Below are positions 23,553 through 34,600 of a stretch of 64,000 nt of DNA, one piece after another (position 1 is the first letter of the stretch; every line of letters begins with the position of its first letter). The translations under genes and the position numbers were made by a program. The notes under the pieces were generated by a model. That model searched no databases, was not told the DNA's origin, and saw only the letters and a list, made by a program, of their open reading frames with translations. The stretch covers positions 1,612,001 to 1,676,000 of the forward strand of contig JARGSG010000004.1 in the NCBI GenBank assembly GCA_030374805.1, read 5' to 3'. Origin of the DNA: Gracilaria gracilis (lineage: Eukaryota > Rhodophyta > Florideophyceae > Gracilariales > Gracilariaceae).

Positions 23553-24374
23553 TTACAATAGCATCCCTTTGTTTCGTCTTGTTCTGTGCACCCAAGTCTC
23601 GGTATGGGCACAAGCTCGAACTATGACACGTCCGCGACCAGTTCGATACATTTCTTGCGCGCCCTTCGTACCCATAATCTGCCCACCTGTGGGAAAGTCT
23701 GGAGCCGGTACCAGTTCGAACAACTGTTCGTGGGTAATGTTGGGACCTCTTATGAGCGCAATTAGGGCGGATACAAGTTCACTGAGGTTGTGTGGCGGGG
23801 TATTGGTTGCCATGCCGACAGCAATACCAGAACCTCCGTTGACCAAGAGATTGGGAAGCTTGACAGGCAGAACAAGCGGTTCGTTCTCAGAACTATCAAA
23901 ATTCGGCTTGAAAGAAACGGTGTTGCAATCAATGTCAGAGAGAAATGTGTAAGTGGCGAGACAAGACAGTTTACATTCAGTATATCGCATAGCAGCAGGA
24001 GGATCTTCATCTGTGGAACCGAAATTTCCGTGACCGTCTACGAGAGGAACTGACATGGAGAAAGACTGATCCATGCGAACAAGCGCATCATATACTGCGG
24101 TGTCGCCATGAGGATGATAATTTCCAAGAACCTCTCCGACCACACGCGCACACTTGCGAAACTGACCGGTGGGACTTAAGCCAAGCACATGCATGGCATA
24201 CAGGATACAACGATGCACCGGTTTCAGTCCGTCACGCACGTCTGGCATGGCGCGACCTAGAATGACGGACATGGCATAACCCATGTAAGGACGCTCCATC
24301 TAAAGTCCCAAATCGGTCTTGGTGACATTCAACGACGAGCTGTCACTGCCTGACGTGGCATTCTCTGCGTTCAT
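23553..24374 (-). pseudogene. gyrA: DNA gyrase subunit A (plastid/cyanobacterial type), truncated and interrupted
   Basis: GyrA is the strand-passing subunit of the type II topoisomerase that supercoils plastid (and often mitochondrial) DNA in algae and plants. The N-terminal breakage-reunion domain is plain: [40 protein letters not shown], the active-site Tyr in [26 protein letters not shown] and [12 protein letters not shown] possible start at 24374 (MNAENATSGS...) reads into the conserved domain in the same frame but is interrupted by an amber codon (24300-24302), where the family usually has an acidic or polar residue. The second Arg of the conserved HRR is Cys. After RACAHTE homology stops abruptly and the frame ends at 23553, so about 600 residues, including the whole C-terminal wrapping domain, are missing. 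I see no convincing intron. It lies head to head with chlH, 165 bp apart by these starts. Confidence 0.85.
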
Positions 24375-24539
24375 ACTGAGCGGAACCATTCGTCTGCGCG
24401 CCGCGTAAGTGCGCGAAAGCGCGTGCGGCCGCGTCCATCGAGCGATGAAATGAGAACGAAGGGCGGAATTTAGCGTACGGGGGGCGCACGTGGTGATGAA
24501 GACGGCGAAACACTGTGGCCGACGGGTTGAGGGATTCGG

Positions 24540-27500
24540 ATGGCATCGTTCAGCGCGCGGCTGTTGGCATGGTGGGGGGTGGGCGTGCGGAAGGCTGGTG
24601 CGTGCAGGCTGCGCGGCGAGGTTGGCGTCGGCGCAGCGGACTCGCCAAGATCTGATGAGCTGAAAGCACGCGTAGATCAACGAGGGGCTAGCACCACGCG
24701 CGCAATGTCACACCTTCGTATGTGGATGCAAAAAGGACTTGTTGTCGATACCGTAAAGCCAGTTCGCGATCGCTTGGATGCCTGCGTCATCTTCCCATCC
24801 ATGTCGGACGTCATGAGATTGAACAAGCTTGGTTCCTTCCAGATGAACCAGTTGGGTCGCACTAACAGTACAATCGCCAAGTTCATGCGCAAGAGGAAGC
24901 AGGAGAGTGGTGCTTCGGGTGAAGACAGCATGCTCAAATTGCTCCGCACCCTGCCCAAAGTCCTCAAATACCTTCCCAACGACAAGGCACAAGACGCTCG
25001 ATCGTTCATGTTATCGTTCCAGTACTGGCTTGGTGGGTCTGTGGATAACATTCAAAACTTTTTGCTTATGATCACCGACAAGTATGTTTCGTCCTTCCCC
25101 GCGCCGACTAAGGAGGTTGCATTACCAGTTGTGTATCCTGATGTTGGTATCTGGCATCCGGTTGCACCTCGAATGTTCGAAGACCTTGACGAGTACAACG
25201 AATGGTATATCAACGAGCACTGCCCACTAGCCGGATTGACCACAGAATCCCCCACTGTCGGCCTTGTTCTAGCGCGTACGCACATGATTACCGGCGACGA
25301 CTGTCACTACGTGTCATTGGTCTCCGAGCTTGAAGCCGGAGGTGCAAGGGTCATTCCGGTGTTCTCCAGCGGGTTGGACTACTCTCTGCCTATCGAGAAG
25401 TTCTTCTTTCACAAGGGAACTAATAACGCAAACGTTGACGTGGTCATCTCCTTGACTGGCTTTGCCCTTGTGGGAGGCCCTGCCCGCCAGGATCATCCCA
25501 AGGCTATTGCGATGCTCAAGAAGCTCGACAGACCATATCTCTGCTCTCTACCGCTTGTCTTCCAAACAACAGAGGAGTGGAAGGAATCCGACTTGGGACT
25601 TCATCCAGTGCAGGTTGCGCTCCATGTCTCTCTTCCAGAGCTTGACGGAGCTATCGAGCCTGTTATCTTTGCCGGTCGTGATGGGCTCACTGGTCAGTCC
25701 ATTCCGCTGCAGAATCGTATCACAACCATTGCCAACAGAGCACTGAAGTGGGCCGAGCTCCGACGAAAGGAGGTCGCCGAGAAGAAGGTCGCTGTCACGA
25801 TCTTTTCTTTCCCACCAGACAAGGGAAATATTGGAACTGCGGCATATCTCGATGTGTTTGGTTCCACATTCAAAGTTATGGAAGGACTGAAGGAACAAGT
25901 TTATCTTGTGGAGAATCTTCCAGAGTCACCAGAAGCTCTGATGGAAGGGATCCTCCATGACAAGGAAGCGAAGTACAGCTCACAAGAGCTCAACGTCGCG
26001 TATCGTATGTCTGTTCCCGAGTACGAGACTGTATGTGACTATCACGAACACCTTCACGAAAACTGGGGTCCCGCTCCAGGTCACCTGAACACGGACGGAA
26101 AGGACCTGCTCGTATATGGCAAACAGTTCGGCAACGTCTTTATTGGCGTGCATCCCACTTTCGGCTATGAGGGCGATCCCATGAGACTCTTTTTTGCTAA
26201 GAGTGCCTCTCCTCACCATGGCTTTGCTGCTTTCTACGTCTACCTGGAAAAGATCTGGAAGGCTGATGCCGTTCTTCATTTTGGTACTCATAGCTCATTA
26301 GAGTTCATGCCTGGTAAGCAGGTTGGTATGTCTGACTTTTGCTATCCAGACCGACTCATAAGTTCAATTCCCAACGTCTACTACTACGCAGCCAACAATC
26401 CTTCCGAAGCTACTATTGCCAAGCGTCGATCATACGCTGGGACGATTTCCTACTTGACTCCGCCGGCAGAGAACACTGGTTTGTACAAGGGCCTGAAGGA
26501 CTTGTCGGAGCTCGTTGCATCCTACCAAGGTCAAAAGGAGACCGGGCGGGCTGGAGGTATTGTTAACTCTATCGTGGAGCTTGCACGTCAGGTGAACCTA
26601 GACAAAAACGTTGCTCTGCCGGATGCGAAGTCTATGACTGAGCCTGAAAGGGATTTGCTTGCCGGTAAGATCTACAAGAAATTGATCGAAGTGGAATCAC
26701 GGTTACTTCCGTCCGGATTACATACCATTGGCGAGCCTCCCACTGCTCAGGAAGCTATTGCCACACTTATTAGCATTTCAAGCCTGGACAGGCTCAATGA
26801 CAAGGGTGAGACGGAAACCAAGGCTTTGCCCAGAATAATTGCGGAGGCGATCAATCGCGATATTGATGAGATTTACAAGAATTCTGACGAGGGTGTCCTT
26901 GAGGAAGTTGACCTGCTCCAGAAAATCACTTATGCAAGCCGAGCTGCGGTCCGTGCGTTGGTCAAGAACTCTGTGAACGGGGACGGACGCATTGAAAGAG
27001 TGGCAGCCATTGATCTTGGCGCATTCATCGAAAAGATGATGGGCATCAAGTCACCAATGGGTGAAGCTTTGAAGGAGAAAGGGTTCCCGAACGTTCCGGA
27101 CGAGGCACTTGTACCTATGGTTCAGTACCTCGAGTTCTGTCTTGAGCAGGTAATCAAGGAAAACTAAATGAGAGCTCTCGTTAATGCGCTTGAAGGTCGC
27201 TTTGTTCCGCCAGGCCCTGGGGGAGATCCTGCCCGTAACCCTGACGTGCTGCCAACCGGAAAGAACATTCATGCGTTGGATCCGCAAATTTTGCCGACCG
27301 TGGCGGCCCTTGACTCTGGCAAGATTGTTGTCGAGAGACTCCTTCAACAGCAGGTGAGTTCTGAGGGTGCCTTCCCAGAGACTATCAGTGTGATGATGTG
27401 GGGTTCGGACTGCCTTAAGACCTCCGGTAAAAGCATTGCCGAGATTTACTGGCTCATTGGCGCGCGCCCGCTCCCCGACCCTCTTGGTCGCGTGAACAAG

Positions 27501-28441
27501 GTCGAACTAATTCCCCTGGAGGAGCTGGGTCGCCCAAGGGTTGATGTGGTCGTGAACTGCTCCGGAGTGTTCAGGGACTTGTTCATAAATCAAATTGAAT
27601 TAATGGATAAGGCCGTGAAACTGGCAGCTGAAGCTGATGAGGACCCGGAGATGAACTTTGTCCGCAAACACGCTCTTGAGCAAGCAGCTGAGCTAGACAT
27701 TCCTGTGCGGGAGGCTGCCACTCGTGTGTTCTCTAATGCCTCCGGAAGTTATTCAGCTAACGTGTCGCTGGCTATTGAGAATGGGGGGTGGGAAGATGAG
27801 AACCAGTTGCAGGACATGTACTTGTCTCGCAAGGGCTTCGCGTTCAACGCGGACCGACCCGGGGAGATGAAGGCTAGCCAGGCCATCTTCGAGAAGACGT
27901 TGTCAACTGTAGACGTGCCTTTCCAGAACTTGGATAGCGGAGAAATCTCTCTCACTGACGTTTCTCACTACCTTGACTCGGACCCAACTAAGGTTGTGCA
28001 ACGACTGCGCAAGGATGGCAAGAAACCGAAGGCGTTCATCGCTGACACTACTACTGCAAACGCGCAAGTACGCTCACTGTCCGCTACGATTCGTCTTGAC
28101 ACTAGAACCAAACTGGTGAACCCGAAATGGATTGAAGGAAATCTGAAGTCCGGATACGAGGGTGCTAGAGAGATTGCCTAGCGACTGAGAAACACTTACG
28201 GGTTTGCAGCCACTTCCGGTGAAGTTGATAACTTTGTGTACCGGGACGCCAACGATACGTTCATCAAGGACGAGGAAATGCAAAAGCGTTTGTTGGACTT
28301 GAACCCCAACAGCTTCAGAGATATGGTGACTACTTTCCTCGAGGCGGCTGGGCGTGGGTACTGGGAGGCCTCGGATGAAGATCTTGACAAGCTTCGTGAA
28401 CTATACAGCGAAGTTGAAGATCGCATCGAAGGAGTGGAATA
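24540..28441 (+). pseudogene. chlH: Magnesium chelatase subunit H, full-frame but with two in-frame stops
   Basis: ChlH is the porphyrin-binding subunit of magnesium chelatase, which with ChlI and ChlD inserts Mg into protoporphyrin IX in the plastid, the first committed step of chlorophyll synthesis. Homology starts near 24735 (VRDRLDACVIFPSM) and runs colinearly to the normal end, [12 protein letters not shown]. Highly conserved blocks include GIWHPVAPRMFED, GFALVGGPARQDHP, LQVxLPELDGAxEP-type sequence, ASPHHGFAAFYVYLEKI, FGTHSSLEFMPGKQVGMSD and [20 protein letters not shown]. The frame is never shifted, but it is cut by TAA at 27165-27167 (family: Glu of DNELGSL) and TAG at 28179-28181 (family: Lys of REIEKRL), each one base change from the expected codon. 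About 145 N-terminal residues, including the first conserved domain, are absent; 24540-24735 does not resemble ChlH or a clear transit peptide. No introns. A pseudogene is most likely; readthrough or sequence error are alternatives. Confidence 0.9.
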
Positions 28442-29248
28442 GGTGGAATACGGGGGCACTCATGAAGGAGTGCTTTTTGTACGCGTAGATAGGCTGTTAG
28501 TCGTTCTGGGCAGGAGCAGTGTTCTTACCGCATCTTAAGGTGTAATCGAATGGTTAAAAAGTTGTAAACAACAGTCGTTTCCAAGATTTTGTTGGCAAAA
28601 CGGGCCCATAACAATCGTTGGATTACGCACTCAGTGCGTAATACGGGGTTGGATGTGGCTAGTACGGTGTGAGAGATATCGAGTGTGTTATCGTGTGTTT
28701 CAAATTCAAACGAGCGAGCTGATCTAACTTGGGGCAGCAACTGAACCATTTGGCGCGACGCCCTCGCAGCAGCGCGAAGGTGGATTTGCGACAGATTTGC
28801 TGGCGCTGGCAGCACGAGAGCGCAAAACCTGCACGTGTGAAGCTGGTAATGACTTGGGGGAGCGCTTGTTCGATATCTGTGCCGAGCATAATACCAGTGG
28901 CGCCGCGATACAAGGGTATCTATAAAGGGTTGTCTACGTGGGGCGGCGGCTGCGCGTGACGAGCCCCGACGGACGATACGCCAATTTTTTGGAAAAAGAG
29001 ATCATGCAAATGAGGATGCATTCCGGAACACAGGCACAACGTGCCTTGCGGTGTCTCCACTCCACGTCGAGACGCTTCTTTATTGTTTGAAAACGTTAGG
29101 TGCGCCGCCTTGGTCGCTCTGCCCCTTTGCTGACTCTAACCTTCAAAGCTACCAACGGTACTTCCGTCGCGTACGCCTCTTCCTTGCCATTTTGTGCCTT
29201 GTTTCAGCCCCGGTTGCTGTCTCGCACTTGTCTTACAAGCTGATCAAC
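28442..29248. promoter_or_regulatory. chlH-ATE1 intergenic region with a small perfect palindrome
   Basis: No gene is visible. A 21-base palindrome with a 1-base centre (ATTACGCACT-C-AGTGCGTAAT) lies at 28622-28642. The part nearest ATE1 is moderately GC-rich and should contain its promoter, although I cannot point to a TATA box with confidence. Confidence 0.45.
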
Positions 29249-31135
29249 ATGATTCAGTCCGCTCAGGTTCTCCGTTCTCGCGTAATTCACTTGGGCTCTG
29301 ATTCGTCGCGCTGCGGCTATTGTCGCAGGAGTGATGGCAGCCATAGTTACGCCTTCTGGGCTCTCCGACTCCATGTCGAGGACTACCAGAAGCTCGTGGA
29401 TGCTGGATGGCGTCGAAGCGGTAATTATCTTCATCGTCTCCATCTGAGCAACACGTGCTGCCCGCCGTACGTCATCCGACTTGACGCCACCAATTTCAAA
29501 CCGTCTAGTACCTATAAGCGCGTGCTCAAGCGCCTGCGTCACGCGTCGTCGTCGTTTGTCATCAACCAGCCGCATGTTCAAAGGGAGAAGGGAAAGGAGC
29601 GACGGAAGCAACGCATGCACCCTTTGTCCACCGCCTCGGATCAAAAGTTGGACACTATTCGAGTTTCTATCGTTGATGCTGCCCAACAACTGGCCCGGGC
29701 TAATGATCTGAACCCTGCGTTGCCAATTGAGCACGTGCAAGAGGCTACATCTAAGTTTAGACTATTCCCGCCGCGCCGGCCAGCGAAGAAGGCAAGCAGT
29801 GGTTCTAAACGGAAGGACCGGGTTCAAGAAAGACCAGCCCATGTCGACGAAAACGATGTTAGTCGGTGGCAAGGTAATGAACTGCCAAACATGGTGAGCA
29901 ATATGGCCTTGGTTTTGGCAGCCATAGAGAGAAGATGTGGCACGCAGTCGTCGTCGCCCAGTGAGCGATCAAATCCAGAGAGACGGAAAGATCATGACCC
30001 CCTAAAGCGACAGATGCGCATTGCGAATGTTCTTCAGCGCATCTTAAGCCAAAACCAATCTGTTTGTAAGGTTTCAACTGTTGGTGTGACGAACCGAAAA
30101 TTTCTCGACTGCTGGTGGAATCCAACATATGATCCTTCCCTTGGGGAAGGCGAAAAGGCAGACAAAGGGAACGACTGTACTCACTCGAGTGAAACATTGT
30201 TTCATGTCAAGCAGGTTCAGCCACTACCCAGCATATCTGGACACAAATGGAGAGCGAAGAGTTCTTCTATGTTTAAAACCATCGACGTAAGTGACGTCAG
30301 CGAGTTTGATGTGATGAGTGATGTTGATCACGGCCAAAGATCATGTCCTTCTCGTGCCAGTACAGGCTCCCCTCTGCCCGAAGCCAAACAGTCAGAGGTA
30401 CGAAGTCGAGGGCAAGTATCAAATTCGAGCAATTTCACAATGCAAATGGTGCCGTCGGAATTCCGTGAAGAGTCTTATGAGCTCTTTCGGAGATACCAAA
30501 TGTCAATACATCATGAAGGAGCATCGCAATGCACCAAGGACATTTACACTAGGTTCCTTGTAGACAGCTCGTTGACGAGGTATCAATCTGCTTCCAACCC
30601 AGAGGAAAAGCATGGGTCACACCACGTTCTTTACCGAATCGCTGGTAGGCTTTTCGCAGTTGGCGTTGTGAACGTACTACCACGGTGCCTTAGCTCTGTT
30701 TATCTTCTTTACGATCCTGATTTTGCCAAGTTGTCACCTGGAACACTTTCCGCTCTTAAGGAGATTGATTGGATCAAGAGCGTATACCATATATACCCAT
30801 CTCTTCGGTATTATTACATGGGTTACTACATTCACTCTCCCCCGAAAATGAGGTACAAAGCATCATTTTACCCACCAGAACTTCTGTGCGAAATTTCGAA
30901 GAATTGCGTGCCAGTTTCAGAAGCACGGTTGATCATGGACAGCGTCGGAGAGCACGTACTGAGACTTGATCCACCAGAAGTTGCCCCGGCGCCGGAGGCT
31001 TCGTATTTCCAGTTTGACGACGAAGAACCGCGACGCTTGGCCGATGGAGCGATCCTGCATGTTGGAAATGCGGATGACGAAGTAATGAGAATGTTATCTT
31101 TCAAGGCTCTTAGGGAGACACTTGGAAAGAGGTAA
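29249..31135 (+). CDS. ATE1: Arginyl-tRNA-protein transferase (ATE1), apparently intact
   Basis: ATE1 transfers arginine from Arg-tRNA to N-terminal Asp, Glu or oxidised Cys of proteins, marking them for the Arg/N-degron pathway in the cytosol and nucleus. The N-terminal domain has the two conserved cysteine pairs: CGYC (Cys22 and Cys25 from the start used here) and TCCPPY (Cys70, Cys71), with GWRRSGNY and RLDATNFKPS between and after them. The C-terminal GNAT-like domain (about the last 230 residues) shows EESYELFRRYQMSIH, GVVNVLPRCLSSVYLLYDPD, LKEIDWI and YYMGYYIHSPPKMRYKASF. The two are joined by about 290 residues of charged low-complexity linker, longer than in most homologues. The frame opens at an ATG at 29051, but the start at 29249 gives the family's usual short N-terminus before CGYC; the upstream part includes a hydrophobic stretch and may be untranslated. 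No introns, ends TAA. It is the only clearly intact host gene here. Confidence 0.9.
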   Translation: MIQSAQVLRSRVIHLGSDSSRCGYCRRSDGSHSYAFWALRLHVEDYQKLVDAGWRRSGNYLHRLHLSNTCCPPYVIRLDATNFKPSSTYKRVLKRLRHASSSFVINQPHVQREKGKERRKQRMHPLSTASDQKLDTIRVSIVDAAQQLARANDLNPALPIEHVQEATSKFRLFPPRRPAKKASSGSKRKDRVQERPAHVDENDVSRWQGNELPNMVSNMALVLAAIERRCGTQSSSPSERSNPERRKDHDPLKRQMRIANVLQRILSQNQSVCKVSTVGVTNRKFLDCWWNPTYDPSLGEGEKADKGNDCTHSSETLFHVKQVQPLPSISGHKWRAKSSSMFKTIDVSDVSEFDVMSDVDHGQRSCPSRASTGSPLPEAKQSEVRSRGQVSNSSNFTMQMVPSEFREESYELFRRYQMSIHHEGASQCTKDIYTRFLVDSSLTRYQSASNPEEKHGSHHVLYRIAGRLFAVGVVNVLPRCLSSVYLLYDPDFAKLSPGTLSALKEIDWIKSVYHIYPSLRYYYMGYYIHSPPKMRYKASFYPPELLCEISKNCVPVSEARLIMDSVGEHVLRLDPPEVAPAPEASYFQFDDEEPRRLADGAILHVGNADDEVMRMLSFKALRETLGKR

Positions 31136-31260
31136 ACCGCTACCTTACTGCGACGAATGCCCTCCTTTCCAAAGCACAGGTGCGCCGTCCACCACCCGTG
31201 CTCAATATGGAAGCCTCTCGTGAAGCATTTAATGCTTGTGGTGTTTCTCTTCGTGCTTCT

Positions 31261-31657
31261 TGTTGATCAGAACGGGAGGGCGTAGAGCACTCGGTTGTAG
31301 TCGCGCGGTAGACTCAGCAGAGGCGAGAGAATAGGCACAAAGTACCTTGGAAGTCCCTCCAAGGATGCCTCTGAATCCGCTGCCTTTGCAGCTGATTCAG
31401 GTCTTTTATAGCCTCGTCCGGGCGTGCTCCTAGGAAGGTGACAAAATGTATGGGTGGACTCTGACGTCAGGGTGCCGAACCAGAGTTACTATCTGGTCCA
31501 GATTCTTCGTACCTGGCATTTCTACACTCCTTTGTATTTTATATACGTTGCACTCCGTATAATTGCTGCGCATATGCGTTCTGTAACCTGACGTCACCCA
31601 CAGAACTACTCTGCTCTATGGTCGCAACGTAGGCGCTATTGCCTTTCGGCATCAACA
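31261..31657 (-). repeat. 3' LTR of the young Ty3/gypsy element
   Basis: It is 397 bp long with perfect TGTTGAT...ATCAACA ends and differs from the 5' copy (36359-36755) at two positions. It is preceded on the element's strand by a purine tract (TGGGGGAC). A CTTCT target duplication abuts its outer end (31256-31260). Confidence 0.92.
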
Positions 31658-31685
31658 GTCCCCCATAGCCAACACCTGTTGTTGG

Positions 31686-34600
31686 TTATTTTTTCTTGAT
31701 GGCGCTGATTACGTTGCGCTGTCTTCGCGATCCAGACGTCTTGGTCTCATCAAGGTATTTCTGTAAAAGATCTGGAACGTCTTGCTTCAACGATTTGTAA
31801 TCTACCCAGTCCATCTCTTCGTCGGTGAACCCTTTCCATTTCACTAACAGCTCGACCTTGTTCTTCTGTCGGCGAATATCTTCGAAGTCTTCGATGACAA
31901 GCAGTTCATTGTCCTGATATGCCAAATGTTCCTGCAGCTCTTCAGACACTTGGTAGTCTTTGTTGCGGAATAGCTTTAATCGTCTTCCGTGAGCCAGCTC
32001 CTTCTTTCCAGTAACAAGGTTTTCCACTTCGAAGATGTGTTGTGCTCTACATTGCGTCACTCGAAATGGTCCCTGCCACCGTAGGCTTGTCTTTGCGCGA
32101 ATGTTCTTCTGCGCAACCGCCTTGAGCACGTAATCACCTTCTGTGAAATCGATCGGCCGAACGCCAGTACGTCGGTTATGTGCGTCAACAGAGGCCTTGC
32201 GCTGTTTCCCCCCTTTGTTAGCGCAGTTGCGGTGGATTTCTTCAAGCCCTGCCTGTAGTTTCTCGATGTTTAGAAGCGCCTTAGCACGGATACTGTCAAT
32301 ATCCTTGACGGTCACGATTCTTTCGTGGCTTCTAAGAATGGCAGCAAGAGGCGAGTCCTGTGGCAATCCAGTGAAAACAGTAAGCGGGCATTTTCCGTTG
32401 AGCTTCTTTGTCGGAGAACTGTTGAGTGCGGACTGAATGACTGGAAGTATAGTAGGCCATGCCGACTGCGGAAGTTGGAACTCCGACAATAACGCTCTGC
32501 ACGTTCGAAGCAGTTCACGGCATACCACCTCTACTGAACCGTTGCTCCACGGGCAGTATGGTAGTGTAAAATGGTGATCTGCCTTAAGCTTTTGCGATAG
32601 GGACTTCATGAGTTTGTTTTTGAAGTGACTCCCTTGGTCCGATATCCATGACCTCGCCACTCCGAAAGCGGCAAACCAATCCGTCAGTGTTTCCGCGGTA
32701 GTCTCTGAATCGGCTTCCTCTGCACTTCTGAGCCACACGTAGCCGGAGAGGTCGTCTTTAACTATGAGCGTGTACACTTTTCCCTTCTCACCCTTGTTCA
32801 TGTAACAGTAGTCAAAATGCAACAGTTCGTTTGGCTTACTGGCATGCATTGTGTGCCCTAGCGGACGTGGAACGACTTTACCATAGCCGGTAGCAATACA
32901 GTGAATGCATGAATTCGTAAACTCAGTGGTGTGAGTTCGAAGGTCCTTCCACCAAAAATGAGTTGCTACTGTGTTGAACGTGGGGTCTGTGGCCCTGTGT
33001 CCTCCCTTCCCGGTGTGGGCTGCGATCAAGATTCGGAGCTGGAGATTTATGTCGTCCCCTGGGATCCATACTTCTCCTATTTGCATCCTGAGAACGTCAC
33101 CAGTCGTCTTGCAACGACTTGGAGGTGCACACGTTGTGTTGCGCTGCGACTTGATGATGTCTTGCATTGAAGGCCAGTCGTAGTTTTCGTTAACTCCAGG
33201 GTTGACTGGTGCTGCCATCAATGCCCGAATGCGCCCGATCTTCGCTGGTGTCACCGTTCTTGCGGTTTGCACAGCCCATCGGGTAAGCATATCGGCCCAC
33301 ACGTTCCGTTCTCCTGGCACGTGTTCGATGATGAACCGAAATCCGTTCAACTTCAGGGCCCAGCGAGTCAGTTTGTTGGCTGTATGCCGTGCTACACCGG
33401 GGTTACGACCATATGGATCGTAAATGTAAACCAAGTTTGCATGGTCAGTGTATATCGAAACAGTTCTGCCAACTATGAGGTAGTCCAGTCTGCACATGGA
33501 CTCAACGATAGCGAATTCTTCTTTCTCGGGTACGCTCCAACGTTCCGATGATCCACTGAAAGCACCAGATAAAAAACATAGTGGTTCGTTTGTCTGCTCC
33601 ACGAGTGGTTTATCTTGTTCGTCTTCAGGAAACTGGGTCAAAATCCCGGCCCAGTGGGTATCGGATGCATCTGTGAAAAGACAGAGCTGGTACCCGTCCT
33701 TTGGAAGGGAAAGTTGGGTTGCGGCGGCTAGTTGATTTTTAACTTTATCAAAAGCCTCCTGGTGTTTGATATTCCAGTTGAGCTGCACTTTCAGTAAGGC
33801 CTTCTTGGTTCGTTTCCCAGCCTTCCTGCATGCTTCTTCAAGCAGCTGGTGCAGTGGTTCTACCAGTCGCGCGTAGTCCGGAATGGATGTCCTCATCCAG
33901 TTCGTAGCGCACAGCAACTGCTGCAATTGGTCTCCAGTTGTTGGCGCTTTCATCGCCAATAAGACCTCAAAGTTTCTAGGATCAAATCGAACTCCTTCTG
34001 ATGAAATGATTCTGCCGCAGAACTTTACCTCCCTGGTAAAGAAGCAGGACTTTTTCGGATTGACTTTGAATCCTACTTCTGTGCAGACCTCGAAAAATAC
34101 TTCGATCTCAGCCAGCAGCTGGGTTTCGTCCCTCGCGTGAATGAGGAAATCATCCAGCCATTGCAGCATGCGCTGCACTCTGCCTTCGAATTTCTCTCGC
34201 GTAACGGACTGGAAATGGTTCCCTGAATCTGTCCCTCCTTGAAGTGTTCTGGTTGGAGAGTAGATACCTAGTGGTGTCTGGATGGACATTATTTCCTGCG
34301 ATACCTTGTCCAGAGGTATCTGCCAGTAGCCGTGCGTAAAGTCAATGTTGGCGAAGCACTGACTTCCCTCACAATCTTGCAGCATCGACTCCAGGTGCGG
34401 CATCGCGGATTGGAGTGGCAGAGTCCGTGCATTGGTACCTCTAAGGTCGACTGTAAAACGTACTTTGTCGGTACCGGGTTTTGGAACGGCCAGTGCAGGG
34501 CATGCTTATCTTGCTTGGTCGTTCTTGTACTCCGCGCCAATCCTCTCCAACGACTTGATAGTGTGCCTGATGAACACCCGTTGCGCAGGGTAATATCGTC

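Noticed and set aside
24540-28441. Cobaltochelatase CobN instead of ChlH
   Set aside because: The dense match to plant and cyanobacterial ChlH blocks and the normal ChlH C-terminus favour ChlH clearly.
23553-28441. Reassignment of TAA/TAG to an amino acid in this organism
   Set aside because: chlH ends at the expected residue with TAG, ATE1 and the 983-codon transposase end with TAA, and long intact genes have no internal TAR codons.
29204-29740. 178-codon minus-strand ORF
   Set aside because: It lies wholly antisense to the conserved N-terminal domain of ATE1 and is a shadow of that gene.
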